A stretch of DNA of 64,000 nt from Bactrocera neohumeralis (lineage: Eukaryota; Arthropoda; Insecta; Diptera; Tephritidae), in the NCBI RefSeq assembly GCF_024586455.1, contig NC_065919.1, positions 21,012,017 through 21,076,016 on the forward strand. The letters run 5' to 3'. Below, piece after piece: positions 46,740 to 58,249 of this stretch; position 1 is the stretch's first letter, and every line of letters starts with the position of its first letter. The translations under genes were made by a program, and so were the position numbers. Under the pieces are notes generated by a model. It was not told the origin of the DNA. It was given only the letters and a program-made list of their open reading frames with translations, and ran no database searches.

Positions 46740-48350
46740 TTACAACTCTGGCTACAGAATGGTCAACACTGTATACGCATATAGTATATGTAAGTATAGT
46801 ACATGAAAATGCACCCTGAAGGCCCGAAGTAGGCACACAAAACAAAGCTGTAAAACGCTTGGCATTCGGACAAATTGAATATTAAAATCCGGTAATAAAT
46901 GTGGAAAAATGAAGCAACGAGTGAAATTATTTTCACAAAAGGCGCGACATAAATGCGTGACGACAGCAATTGTCGAAACGTACCAAGCGCTAGGGAACGG
47001 TGGGCGGAAGTAAGACAATACTTAGCCAGACAGTGGACGCAGATGGCGCTTGTGAGCGTACAGATGAAGCAGGCGATGACGATGTTGTTGCCGTCAAGCG
47101 TAGACTTCTTTGACTGTAGGAGTACCACGCCAAGTCCATGGAGCGTGGAGTGTGATCAGCTGGATGGTGTGGCGTATTGTTGCTGCTTTAATTGCGCATA
47201 AAATAACTCGTCGATGAAGGAAGAAGACGATTTTTTTACTACCATAGTTACAACAATAACAATCGAATAAAGTAAATCAATAGAACACAGCGGTTCATGT
47301 TGCGCATCGCCTCGCGGGCAATTGGCGCTATTTTTCATTTGCCAATAAATTTGTGCGCCACAAACGCTGAAACGAGTGGAGCGCAGCAAAAGCTGAACGC
47401 GCCAAGCAACGGACGGGGAAAAAGTAGAAATGCAGGTATGTGCGCCACCAAATGAAGCGGCGCAGTAATAGGCGCTTGCAGTAAAAAAGTAACTAAGATA
47501 TTCTAAATACAAATTTATACAACGAAATAAGCATAAAAGAAAAACTTTAACCAAATGTAGCCCGCGGCTGCGTGTATACGCGCGCGCGCCATCGCCAACC
47601 CTGTCACCGCCACCACCACCGCCACCGACACGGTGTGCGCAACAACATTGCGCTCGACAACGAAGCGCTTGCTATCTGTGCCGGCAATCGGATCGCACTG
47701 CAACCGCCCTGGGTATCTCCCAGCCATATCGGCTTGCAACGCGCCGCTGCGTTGTGCCGCTTTTGATTTTACAAAATCAATCGATTCGACATTATTATTA
47801 ATTTTTCATAACTTCCGCGGCTGCGCATCCGATTTGCGCAAGCACATTGCTGTAAAGCTGACCATCCTTACAGTCGCCGTCTGCAAACCGAAGCGGCAGT
47901 GGCGCATTTCCCTTTCGTTTGAGTGCAATATGGAAATTGATGCGCACAGCTGCGCCACCTCCATCGCCGCTTGCTCTTTCTATCTTCTACCTTCTACTAG
48001 GCTATATGGTCCATGTGAAACTAATCTATTAAAATTTGTAACAGGCAAATAAAATGGTCTAAAGATAGGACAACAAATGATGCGCGCGCTTTGATCTTTT
48101 GCCGTGGTGTTGCTCGGCAGAAGCGAATGCGTTTGAAAAATGAAAGCTCAGTGATGGAAAATGGCAACTGTAACTCGATTTGAATTAATTGTGCGTCTGT
48201 GAGATTGTATTATAACAAAATTGGATTTGTCAAAAATAGAAGACTCTGGTTCAAGACAATTCAATCTTTTTTTTGTAGCTTTAGATACCGGTGAGAAGAG
48301 TGATGATGTGCTGCCCGTGCAAAGAAGTGAGCTGGGTTGCTGAGTTGGGT
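46740..48350. other. GC-richer non-coding island
   Basis: Several overlapping open frames on both strands reflect higher GC rather than a gene, and none has a recognisable domain. 47560-47660 is a CGC/CACC-rich stretch. It contains no transposon motifs, so it may be retained unique sequence with regulatory function. Confidence 0.35.
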
Positions 48351-48365
48351 TCACGAAACCGGAAA

Positions 48366-49010
48366 ATGAGACCTCTTCTTCTTCTTCTTCTTGATTAATC
48401 GCTGATCTATATCAATGTCGTCGTATATCTCATACAGCTCATCGTTCCATCGAGTGCGAGATTCGCCCTGACCAACGCGCGGATCATAAATCTTCCGCAA
48501 AACTTTTCTCTCGAAAACTCGTAACGCCGACTCATCAGCTGTTGTCATCGTAAATACATCTGCACCATATAGTATATGTAAGAAGTCATATCTTTAAATT
48601 GGTCTTTGTTCGTCGAGTCCGAAGATGGCAAGGGTTAGCCTGCGTTGGATTTCGAGGCTGACATTGTTGGTGTTAGTGTTGGTTCCAAGATAGGCGAAAT
48701 TATGCACTACTTCGAAGTTATGATTGTCAATAGAGACGTGGGAGCCAAGTCGAGAGTGTTATTTGTTTGATGACAGGAGATATTTCGTCCTGCCCTCGTT
48801 CATTACCAAATTCATTTGCTTCGATCCATTCTGAGAAAGCAGAACTATCGGCGCGGTTGTTGAGGCCAATGATATCAATGTTATCAGCGTATGCCAGCAG
48901 GACACTTTATGAAGATAGTACCTGCTCAACTCCAGTCAAACTTGGTTTATCGAACGGCTCGGAGAGGTCCTTTACACAGCCATATTAGTTTTGTGGGGAT
49001 ACCAAGTTCA
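48366..49010 (-). pseudogene. non-LTR retrotransposon ORF2 3' part with AAG-repeat tail
   Basis: Minus strand from about 49010: FCGDTKF-like words, then LLAYADNIDIIGLNN (RT catalytic box, normally YADD, here YADN), NHNFEVV-type words with HNFAYLG, then FTMTTADESALRVFERKVLR, KIYDPRVGQGE and RWNDELYEIYDDIDIDQRLI. It ends in AAGAAG repeats at 48374-48391. Frameshifts separate the pieces. Confidence 0.82.
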
Positions 49011-49246
49011 ATGGGATAGATTGCACTTGGACTATTATAAGCATTCCGTTGTGATGCCAAAAAAACATAACTCCTGTATTCGTGTTTATAAGTCAGCAAA
49101 GCGCCTTGTGGTCAAAAAAAATTTGCTCATGCCTTTAATTCCTATTAGCGGCAGCTCGTTAGGATATTTGTAGGGAGTCGGCCTTGATCTCGCAAAAGCA
49201 CGAAAATATAAAAGAAAGTCTTAAGATGTTTTCATTCTTTCGCCTT

Positions 49247-49447
49247 TTATCCATCTTTTGCATTGTCGCCGAAAGGGCAATGACCTTTTAGAATTTCCAC
49301 AACTAGGGAGAGTCTGGCCTTACTAAGGGCAAAGAAGGCACTAAATCTATTACGATCGGACAAGAAATCTTGCGTCAGCGTGAGGACTGAGGGTAGCCCA
49401 GCGCTGTCCAAGTTCCCGCGAAGTTCAACCATTAAGTAGTAGAACAC
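49247..49447 (-). pseudogene. non-LTR RNase H C-terminal fragment
   Basis: Minus frame reads SDRNRFSAFFALSKARLSLV then VEILKGHCPFG, resembling the LxxVVGxLTGHCPL segment after RNase H in jockey/R1-type ORF2 proteins. Confidence 0.5.
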
Positions 49448-49639
49448 ACGAGATGATTAAAGAACCGACCCGCTCCCATTCTACTGTTAACGGGGCTAGG
49501 GTATTTCCTTCCCAGCTCATAAGCTTTTCAGTGACCATTAGCCAGTTACTCATACTAGTCTTATTACGACATCTATATAGCCGGATAAAAAATGGGGCGG
49601 GATCCGGCAGCTCGCTCGGAGGTGGACCTCTGGCGACTC

Positions 49640-50280
49640 TTCAAGCTTCCTGAAAACTGAAGTATCTTTCGGGTGGAAGTCTTTGTGGTCGGGAAAGCGG
49701 CCAATAGCTGACAACGCAGAAAATAACAAAGATCATTATATACGTGGGTAGCCAGGTGGAAATTAGGGCAATAATATCACATTGCATTACGTCAAAGAAT
49801 GTCTTTAAAAGCAGAGAGGTAGTTGATTTAGCGGCTGCCGGAAAGCCTGGGTTTCAGGTCACAAAGGATATACGGGAAACGAAATAGTTGATGAGATTGC
49901 TAAAAGTGCCATCCCTCTGGCTACCAGTCAATAAAAAAAAAAGATATCAATAAAAATATCCACAATGCAATTTCCGAAAGGTCTCGCAAACGGATTAGAG
50001 ACGAGGTAGAACGCGCTTGGATCCCAAAACACTGCTCCGAAGAAAAATACGGCATCAGTCGCGTGAGTGTGAACGACGGATGGGCAGAAGTATTGATCAC
50101 ATGTTAACAAAAATTAAAGGAAAATAGAAATAAAAGAGACGCTGGAATACCACCTTTGCTGCTGTCAGGCATTATACAGAACTCGTCCTAGATATCTCGG
50201 AGCTTCGCAGTTCATGCAAGGAGTTCCTGATGTTCGATCGGAGGCCAGGAAAGAAATAGTCGGATTTGGGCCGTGTTTTT
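49640..50280 (+). pseudogene. non-LTR RNase H domain fragment
   Basis: Plus-strand frames give NNKDHYIYVGSQVEIRAI (RNase H strand with an Asp-equivalent position changed to Gly), then WVSGHKGYTGNEIVDEIAKS (the WVxGHxGxxGNExADxLA motif), then ETLEYHLCCCQALYRTRPRY followed by LGASQF, the Cys-rich tail. Frameshifts and stops are present. Confidence 0.75.
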
Positions 50281-50337
50281 ATGAAATTAATTTTTTTTCT
50301 ATAAAATTTCTCTGTTTAAAGAGTAATATGTTAAAAT

Positions 50338-51295
50338 AGTAAAACGAGTTGCCATATGTTTGTTAGCACAAAATTGGATGCACCAAAAAAATTAAATAAA
50401 ATCTTAAAATATTGATATCTCGATAAATGAGTGTAATTATGCTTTATTGCAAAATTCTTATTTAACCGAGTTGCCACCTGTATTTAAAATTATGAAATTA
50501 AAATTTGTATGCAATGTTTGAAATATACCTTTCTGTACCTCTAAGCACGAATTAAAAGTTATTTTCAAAGGGAGTTGCCACCCTTTTTTAAAAACTTAAC
50601 TAAGAAAAAAATAAAACAATATAATTGTAAAATTAATGATATTTTATAAAGGTATCGAAAAATTATTTAATGAAGTTGCCACCTTATCTAAAAATAAACA
50701 GTTTTTTAATGACTTGTGTGGGAAGTTTGCAATATTGTGTAACTAAAATGCTTTGAATACTTTTTGAATAAAAAATTAATTTCAAACGAAGTTGCCACCC
50801 TTTTCAAATATCTTTATTAATTTATTTTATTTTTTATTTATATATTTATTAATTATTAAATACAATACAATAGTAAATTAATGCTAATTGGTATGGATTA
50901 CCAAAACTTTTTTAACGAAGTTGCCACCTTATCTGAAAAATAAACAATTATTAGATAACATGTGAGGAAAGTTTGCAATATTGTATGACTAAAATGCTTT
51001 ACATACTTTTTGAGTCGGGAATTAAAATTTATTTTCAAACGAAGTTGCCATCCTTTTCAAATATATTTATTATTTACTTTATTTATTATATTATTTATTT
51101 ATTTATTTATAAATTTTTAGTAAAATTAATCAAATACAGGTTAATAAAATTTTTAATGAAGTTGCCACCTCACCTTAAAAATGAGCAGTTATTTGATAAT
51201 ACGCAATGGCATAAGGTTAATATTTTTTTTAAATCTGCGAAAAAATGGTTAAGAATAATTAAATATTATTTTGAATTGGTGGCAATTCTTTCAGT
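50338..51295. repeat. GTTGCCA-box element, copy A (eight boxes)
   Basis: Direct boxes GTTGCCA(CC) start at 50348, 50470, 50574, 50675, 50791, 50920, 51044 and 51161, spaced 101-129 bases, with an inverted GGTGGCAA near 51278. Two unit types alternate: one followed by TTATCTxAAAATAAACA, the other by CTTTTCAAATATCTTTATTA. Start and end sequences match copy B at 52500-53435. Confidence 0.85.
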
Positions 51296-51299
51296 TAGT

Positions 51300-52499
51300 A
51301 TTGTTTTGTAAAAGTTAAAATAAACGGGTACAGCATTACCACCCAATAAAATAACGGCCAACGAATATTTAACACAAAAAGGCACGCTATAAATGGTAAG
51401 ACAGAGTTTCTAACTTGACACTTTTATTTTTGCAGCATTATGATTCATTGCTTTCAAATAAATTGTGACAAAAGCTCCTTATGTATGTCTTCTAAGCGTT
51501 CAAAAGCCGCTTGCCGACACAAAAACTAAATATCAAAGCTTGCGACTTGAGACTTCAAAATATTCCGTTTAAGTTTTTTATTTTTATTTTTGTTGTTATT
51601 GTTTTTTGTGCTGTTCCTTCGAGCATCAGATTTTTCATACCAAATAGCCGCTAAACGCACTCATTTGTTTGACTCAAAATTAAGTGGTAAAACAACAGCG
51701 CCAATTCTCTGTGTGCCGCGCCGCCGCAGAACGCGCGCTGAACGTCGAACGGCGCAGGGCGGTGCGGCGCGAACGCATGTATTCCCACTTTGGCGGCCAA
51801 GCGCGAGTGCCAAATAAATGAGCTGGCGAACGCAGAGAACAGCTGGAGCCGCAGGGTGCCCCAACCGCTAGCGACGTGAACGCAATGAACTCGGCGCTGA
51901 GTGGTCAACCAACAACAAAAGCCGTGCGCACTATGCAGTGGTCAGAGCTGTGGCCAAGTACGCATATATACTAATATTATTTAATATATGTAAACGATAT
52001 GCAAGCAATATTCCCTCTTTTTTGTATAGAAGTATTGCATATGTATGAGTGTTGTTGTGCAAAAAATTCAATTTTCTCATTGCGATATTGGAAAATAATC
52101 AAATTGTGGCGCTAAATTAAGTGCAGCCTGTCAAATAAGTCAGTCAGCTGAGCTCGCGCGCGCTTTGGCTCACGCCGTTCGCCGTTTATCAGCTGCGTAG
52201 GCGCGCGTGTGTGTGTGTGTATGCGTGCGTGCGTGGTGTTGGTGTTTTTGACTGCATTCTGCGTGGAAGACGTAAGGATGTAGGGTTATGTGTGCCTTAT
52301 GACTTTAATAACTGTTTCAAATCAACATAAAAATTGTTGAAGGCATTATTTGGTTTAGCCGCGGGCAATCACTTGCATTAATTGAGGCAATCAATATGTT
52401 TGCTGTTAGCTTTAATAATATGGGAAAAATTCACCACATATTATTTGGCACACAACAAAAATAAAAATATTCTATATGAATGTTGGCGAATTTTAAGCT
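51300..52499. other. GC-rich non-coding block between the two box elements
   Basis: 51700-51900 is CG-dense (gccgcgccgccgcagaacgc) and 52140-52230 contains gctcgcgcgcgctttggctc and a GT/GCGT run. Short open frames on both strands overlap and have no domain. A promoter or enhancer is possible but unproven. Confidence 0.35.
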
Positions 52500-53435
52500 C
52501 AAGATAAAAAGGGTTGCCATATATTTATTGGTAGCAAATTGGGCACAACAAAATAATTAAATAAAATCATGTAATATAGATATGTACATTGTACAAGTAT
52601 CTTAGTAAATCTGTATAAATATGCTTTATTGCAAAATTCCTATTTAACCGAGTTGCCACCTGCATTTAAAATAATGAAATTAAAAATTGTATGCAATGTT
52701 TGCAATATTGTATGACAAAAATGTTCTGAATACTTTTTAGGTCGAAATAAAATTTATTTTCAAACGGCGTTGCCACCCTTTTAAATTATCTTTATTAACC
52801 AAAAATTTAAAATACAAAACAATGGTTAAATTAATGCTATTTGATGCAGATTATCGAAAAATTAAGGAATGTAGTTGCCATCTTATCGAAAAAAACAATT
52901 ATTTGGTAACTTGTGTAAAAATTTTGTAATAATGTGTGACTAAAATAATCTGAATACTTCTTTAAAAGCGTAATTTTAAACAGAGTTGCCATACTTTTTT
53001 ATTATCTTTATTACAAAAAAAATTTTAAATACAATTCAATAGTGAAATTAATGCTATTTGATACAGATTAAGGTGTTGCCACCTTATCGAAAAAATAAAC
53101 AATTATTTGATAACACGTGTTGCAATATTTTATGACTAAAATGCGCTGAATGCGTTTTGAGTCACGAACTAAATTTTATTTTTAAAAGGAGTTACCACCC
53201 TACTCAATTATCTTTGTTACAAAAAAATTAAAATGCAATACAATTGTGAAATTGATGCTATTCGACACATATTATTGAAAAATATTTAATGAAGTTGCCA
53301 CCTTATCTTAAAAATAAACAGTTATTTGATAATTCTTAATAAATTTATAAAATATTGTTTTTTTTTTTAATTCCGTAAAAAGAAATGGTTCAGAATAATT
53401 AAATATTATTTTGAAATGGTGGGAATGCTATTTTC
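52500..53435. repeat. GTTGCCA-box element, copy B (eight boxes)
   Basis: Boxes at 52513, 52652, 52769, 52874, 52985, 53075, 53191 (GTTACCA) and 53294, and a terminal inverted ATGGTGGGAAT near 53418. It begins ggttgccatat.tttattgg.agca and ends aataattaaatattatttt, both shared with copy A. The copies are diverged, so the event is not recent. Confidence 0.85.
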
Positions 53436-53479
53436 CCAGTCAAAGGTTTATAAAGGTTATTTTCCGAAAATGACGAATT

Positions 53480-54060
53480 ATTTTTTAGCATAGTCTTCTT
53501 TTACCTCAATACATTTGACCACGCGACCCTTCAAACACTTTAACCCGCTTGAAAAATACGTCTTCTGAGGGTCTTCAAAACATCCTCCGTTAAGGTCAAT
53601 GACAAAAATGTCTGTCTAGAGAGTGGCTTTTTCAAGTTTCGAAACCAAAAGTTAGTCCCATGGAGCCAAATTTGTTGTATATAGTGGAGGCGATTGAAAT
53701 TCATAACCTAAATTGAATTGAGAAATTTTGCGGTGGTGACAGCGGCGGTGTAAGCCAATCGAGACGCATGGGACGGAATGGGACTAATTTTTCAACAATT
53801 TGATGACAAATCTGCCCAATAAAACGATATAGTAGAACTCGCTTTGTAGTCATATCGTGGAAGTCTTAGACAATGGTCTGAGACGGGGTCACGGTTGCAT
53901 TCCTTGTTTGGAGTGAGCAAACCACACTCATCGCGCTGACTGATTTTTTCATCTGTCATTCAAGACATTATCCACGTGGTCTTTTGAGAGACCCACTGCC
54001 TTGGATCATAGATTTTGGTCAAGTTATACTCTGCGCTGGCAAAGTCAACAGGATCAGAGA
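53480..54060 (-). pseudogene. degenerate mariner-like transposase C-terminal part
   Basis: Minus strand, in mixed frames: PPLYTTNLAPWD, LFRNLKKPLS-type words (family PPYSPDLAPSDYFLF..LKRPL), then TEDVLKTL, DVFFKRVKVFE and KCIEVKEDY (family RWKRCIxxEGDYF). Heavily broken. Confidence 0.6.
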
Positions 54061-54249
54061 TAATAAGTTAATTTAATTTAATTTCAATAAAACATCTTAC
54101 ATATTTATAAGTGAACTGGGATTTCGATACATATATGGTATCTAGTTTCATTTAAATATTTTACACTGAGGCCTTCATATTTGGTGTCTGAGGGCCATGA
54201 AGAGTTATAGTTCGGTGCTGAACATTTATAAATGATTTCCCTAATTTTT

Positions 54250-55260
54250 CATTTTTGAAATACAGTGCGCCTGAACATTTAAACAACCAGCAAAAGTGGG
54301 ACTTCCGCGCTGAGCACAGTTCCAATTCAAGCGCGTGCTGAAAATATTTTAAATTTTTTTAAACAATTTATTTTTCATTTAATTTTCTTATTAGACGATA
54401 CTTAAATAATTGCTTGTCGGAACATGCGCGGCAAAGACACAAAGCAAATACGCTTGCGCATGCAAGGCCTGCCACACGATCAATAACATTTAACACCCGC
54501 AACAAAATGTACGAAAACAACAACAATAAGTGCATAAGTGGTGTAGAGCAAAGAGTTAAGAAAAGAATTGTCGCAAACGTGACGCGACGTTACACTTCCG
54601 CTCTTCCGCACGCAAGCCAAGCGCACATCATTTATTCTGGTCTCCAACTCGAAAAGCCGATGATTTCTGTTAGACTTTTGTTCATTTTCAAATTAGACGG
54701 TCGCAAATGCGTGACGTGTGTGCTAGTAGCTGGAAAATCGTAATAAAAATGAGTAAAAAGACATTTGGCCTGATGCCGCCACCGTTCGTCTGTCTTCTGT
54801 CTGTGTTTGTGATGCGACACGCGCCATCACGCCGTGCGCTAATGTGTTATGACTTTGGTTTAAATGCGTAATTGTGCTCTTGTTGTTGTTTTCTACTGCC
54901 TTCATTTCCATTTTTGAATTTTCTTCGATTTCTATTTACCATTGACGCACGCACGCACATCGATTTTAATCACTTTAACTCGGCGTTGCCTCGTTGGGGC
55001 GATAAAGTGTTGTCCTGTTTCATTGTTGTTATTGTACTTTGTCTTAGCATTAGCGCTTCTGGCTTGAGTCATCAGAATTTCATTAAAATCATCGAACATC
55101 GTTAGTAAACGCAATGCGGCAGTCTCATTAATTGAGCATATTCTACATACATACATTGAACTTTTAACGAGTTCGTCGCTTAAGTCTTTTGTGCGTTGAA
55201 TTGTTGAAGTGGCGATGACAACCCACGCATTGCTGATGAGTCGCATATTTATTTACGAGG
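54250..55260. other. repeat-poor non-coding island
   Basis: Moderately GC-rich DNA with overlapping short frames on both strands and no recognised product. Confidence 0.3.
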
Positions 55261-55799
55261 GTAGTTTGTGGTGGTATACTTGCAAGAGCTTAAATTTATA
55301 CTTCAAAATTGGGGACTTTGTTCCTTTGGTAGTAAAATTTTACAGGGGTGTCTCTTTACTACTACAAATTGGTTAATGTTTCCAATATGTTGGCGACTGT
55401 TCATAAAGAGGTAATTCGAGTCGGTATATAATTTTGTTCCAATAAAATTGAGTCTTACTCTTTGAAATATATATGCATATACTAAATAGGTCTCTTCAAC
55501 CATTACTGCTTTTCCAATCCTGGTCTCTTATTGGCGATATATTCGACAAAGTGAGAGCTTTATAACATGCAGCGGTTTGCTGGGATCTCATTTAGAAAAT
55601 ACGGAAACATCTTAGTAGAAAAAAGGGTCCCAACCAGCACTCGTAGAGTATATTTATAACTGGTTTCTTCATGAAGATATGTGTATTTACTCATCAAAAT
55701 GAGTAAACCATTAAACTATGCGACTTATACCCTATTGACGTCTTCACCGTTGATACACCTACATAGTGAGTCTATATAAGAATTTATTCTATGAGCATT
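55261..55799. other. no gene seen
   Basis: Mixed-composition DNA without recognised motifs; may be mobile-element flank. Confidence 0.3.
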
Positions 55800-56800
55800 T
55801 AGAGATCACGTCTTATGTTGACTCAAAACGGTTTCCCCGGAGCTATGTGAATAGCCAGAAGTCACCCGGAGCTTGTTCAGGCGAATACAGCGGTTTCGGC
55901 ACGATATTGATTGAAAATTTGGCGAAAAACTCACGAAGAATCAATGCAGTATGCGACGATGCATTGTCGTCGTGCAAAAGCCAAGAGTTGTTAGCCAATA
56001 ATTCCGATCGCTTTTTACGAACAGCTTTACGCAAACGACTCATAATACTCAAATAGTATTCCTTGTTGACAGTTTGGCTGATTGGAGGGATAATCGAAGA
56101 AAACTGTCAACATATGTAACTTTGATTTTTAAAATGGTTTTTTGACGTGGTTTTTTGGCTTCGGCTCGCTTTTGCCACGATTTTCGGCCGATTGATCACC
56201 TATTTCAGGGTCGTAAGCATAGATCCAAGACTCATCGCCAGTTATAATACGTTTCATGAGATCCTGGTAGTCGGACGACGTTGTTGCACAGACGTTAACG
56301 CTACGCTGTTTTTCGAAAAAAATTGAGTGATTGTGGAACCAATCGGACTTTCAATTTTTTATACCCAAATGAACCTTCAAAATGGTTTTCACTGATTTTT
56401 TCGATGCTCCAACGATGCCAGTAAGACATCTGACCGTTAATCGTAGACACTAAAGCGCCAGTTCCTTTATTTTATTAATGTGTTTATTATAAGTTGATGT
56501 TGATGACCCGCCTGGACTTGCTCGCGACAAACAATTATCACCCAAGGCCTTTTCGAACGTTCTTAACGTTTTGGCATCAGAAATTTGATTGCACACGCAA
56601 AATTTAATGGAACCTCATCGTTGAATAATTTATCACATCGTAAAAATCACCGAATGCACTTCAATGTACTTCAGAAAGACAAGCGTATACTAAACACTAA
56701 TTATTATTTTGATGTGACATTTGGCACAGATGCCACCGATAGTCATATCAACGTAGGAAAAAAATATTTCGGCGAATGGTTTTTCGCGCGAAATTTAAAA
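55800..56800 (-). pseudogene. mariner transposase, degenerate
   Basis: Minus strand, N to C from high to low coordinates: GDESWIYAYDPE near 56240 (first catalytic Asp block), LTVFFDYPSNQ, then MSRLRKAVRKKRSELLANNS, WLLHDDNASSHTALILREFF (second Asp block) and PKPLYSPEQAPGDFWLF (third block, normally YSPDLAPxDFFLF), ending near 55845. Several frameshifts. This DD34D pattern is clearly mariner. Confidence 0.85.
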
Positions 56801-56929
56801 TAAAAGTCTGACTATTTTTTTGCTCACAGTAGTATAACTTAGTATTTAAATGAGAAATGGGTTATTCGCAGTAGGAAATATAAAATTGAATAAGAAAACT
56901 ATCCAATAAGGTCAGTCCAGGAGACCCCC

Positions 56930-57450
56930 ACAAAACTAAATAGCTAAGTAATATTGCGTCAGTGGCTCTTGACTATGCGATGCTTTAACTTCTTTAAGCT
57001 GTATGAAATAATTTCTGAAGGTCTTCTAAGTAGACTTCCGTCGATAAGCAGTCGTTCGACTCAAACCTTCACTCTGCTAGTGGCTTTTTCAAGTTTGGAC
57101 ATAAAAGGAAGTTGTGCGGAGACAAATCTGTGGAATACGATGGATGTACCTGTAGCACTTCATATATAATGAGATTCCTCTCCAAATGAGGTCAGTATTT
57201 CTCCAATTCAGCATCGAATTGACCCAATAGTTGGACATAGTAGAACCCTGTATTCGTTTTGTAGTCGTCGTTAAGCTTTTGACCCATAGAAAACAATACG
57301 TGTTTTTCGGAGCTAGTTCGCTAGATGAAGTCCACTTTTTCCGATTATGACTTGGTCGCTAGTGTGTATCAATGAGCCATGTTTGGCGACGATCACGAAA
57401 CGATTTCCAATTTCTAATATCGAATATAATGAGTTAATTTAATGTATTTC
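56930..57450 (-). pseudogene. degenerate mariner-like remnant
   Basis: Minus-strand scraps near 57060-57100 (LKKPLA..RFES) and 57170-57260 align in order with the 53480 remnant. Very decayed. Confidence 0.4.
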
Positions 57451-57599
57451 ATGGGTGTTCAGTGTATAGGGATTTAAAATATTTTGTGAGAAATATGTAA
57501 TCCATTGGGAAAGAAAGAAAAATATCCATAAGGCTCAATATATGAAATTGCACCCACAAAAGCAGCTAAGTAAAATTGTATCATTAGCGCCAGCCCTGA

Positions 57600-58110
57600 A
57601 AGTTAATGGAGAATACAGGTACAGTCAACAGTTATGAGAATATACGCAATCACAACCAACCTCGTTTTCTAGGAACCACAGACTGTCAATTCCGCAACTT
57701 TCGGCAAAATAATTTGGTCTTTGCCCTCAACGACAACGAATCCACTTCGTCGGAAATAACTCACACAAATGTCTTCGAATGCAAGGAGGTAAGCAGGTAA
57801 CCGTCAATGATGACCGATTTATGTCATGATAACTGACTATTTGATACCTGAAATTGAAGCTCTTGATCTCGGCGACATTTGGTTTCAACAAGTTGGCGCC
57901 ACTACCCACACATCGCTTCAATCAATGGATTTATTGAGAGAACACTTCGGTGAGCAGATAATTTCACGTTTTGGGCCGGTCGATTGGCCACCGGTATCTT
58001 GTGATATCACACCACTAGACTTTTTCCTGTGGGGATATGTAAAGTCTAAAGTCGGACAAACCCGCTTCCATTCAGACCTTGGAGCAAAACATAAATAAAT
58101 GTAAAATAAT
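57600..58110 (+). pseudogene. Tc1/mariner-superfamily transposase fragment, catalytic Asp lost
   Basis: Plus frame from 57826 reads ITDYLIPEIEALDLGDIWFQ, QVGATTHTSLQSMDLLREHF, ISRFGPVDWPP, SCDITPLDFFLWGYVKSKVG. The second catalytic Asp (family FQQDGA) is Val. Same family as the broken copy at 24650-25560 on the other strand. The N-terminal half is not readable. Confidence 0.8.
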
Positions 58111-58249
58111 GTTCTTTCGAATGATAATACACATTCACCATTAAATTTGTAGTATCTGAGTTTATTCTTTAAAAAAGTAGGGGACCTCGAAATGGTTTAC
58201 ACCTTATAATTAAATACATAATCCATTGTTGGATTTGAAATTGAAATCA

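Noticed and set aside
47156..47770. Overlapping frames of up to 139 codons in the GC-richer island
   Set aside because: Open on both strands and several frames at once, no domain and no splice logic; explained by GC content.
54414..55246. Frames of 104-109 codons on both strands
   Set aside because: They overlap each other, have no family features and look like composition effects in a non-coding island.
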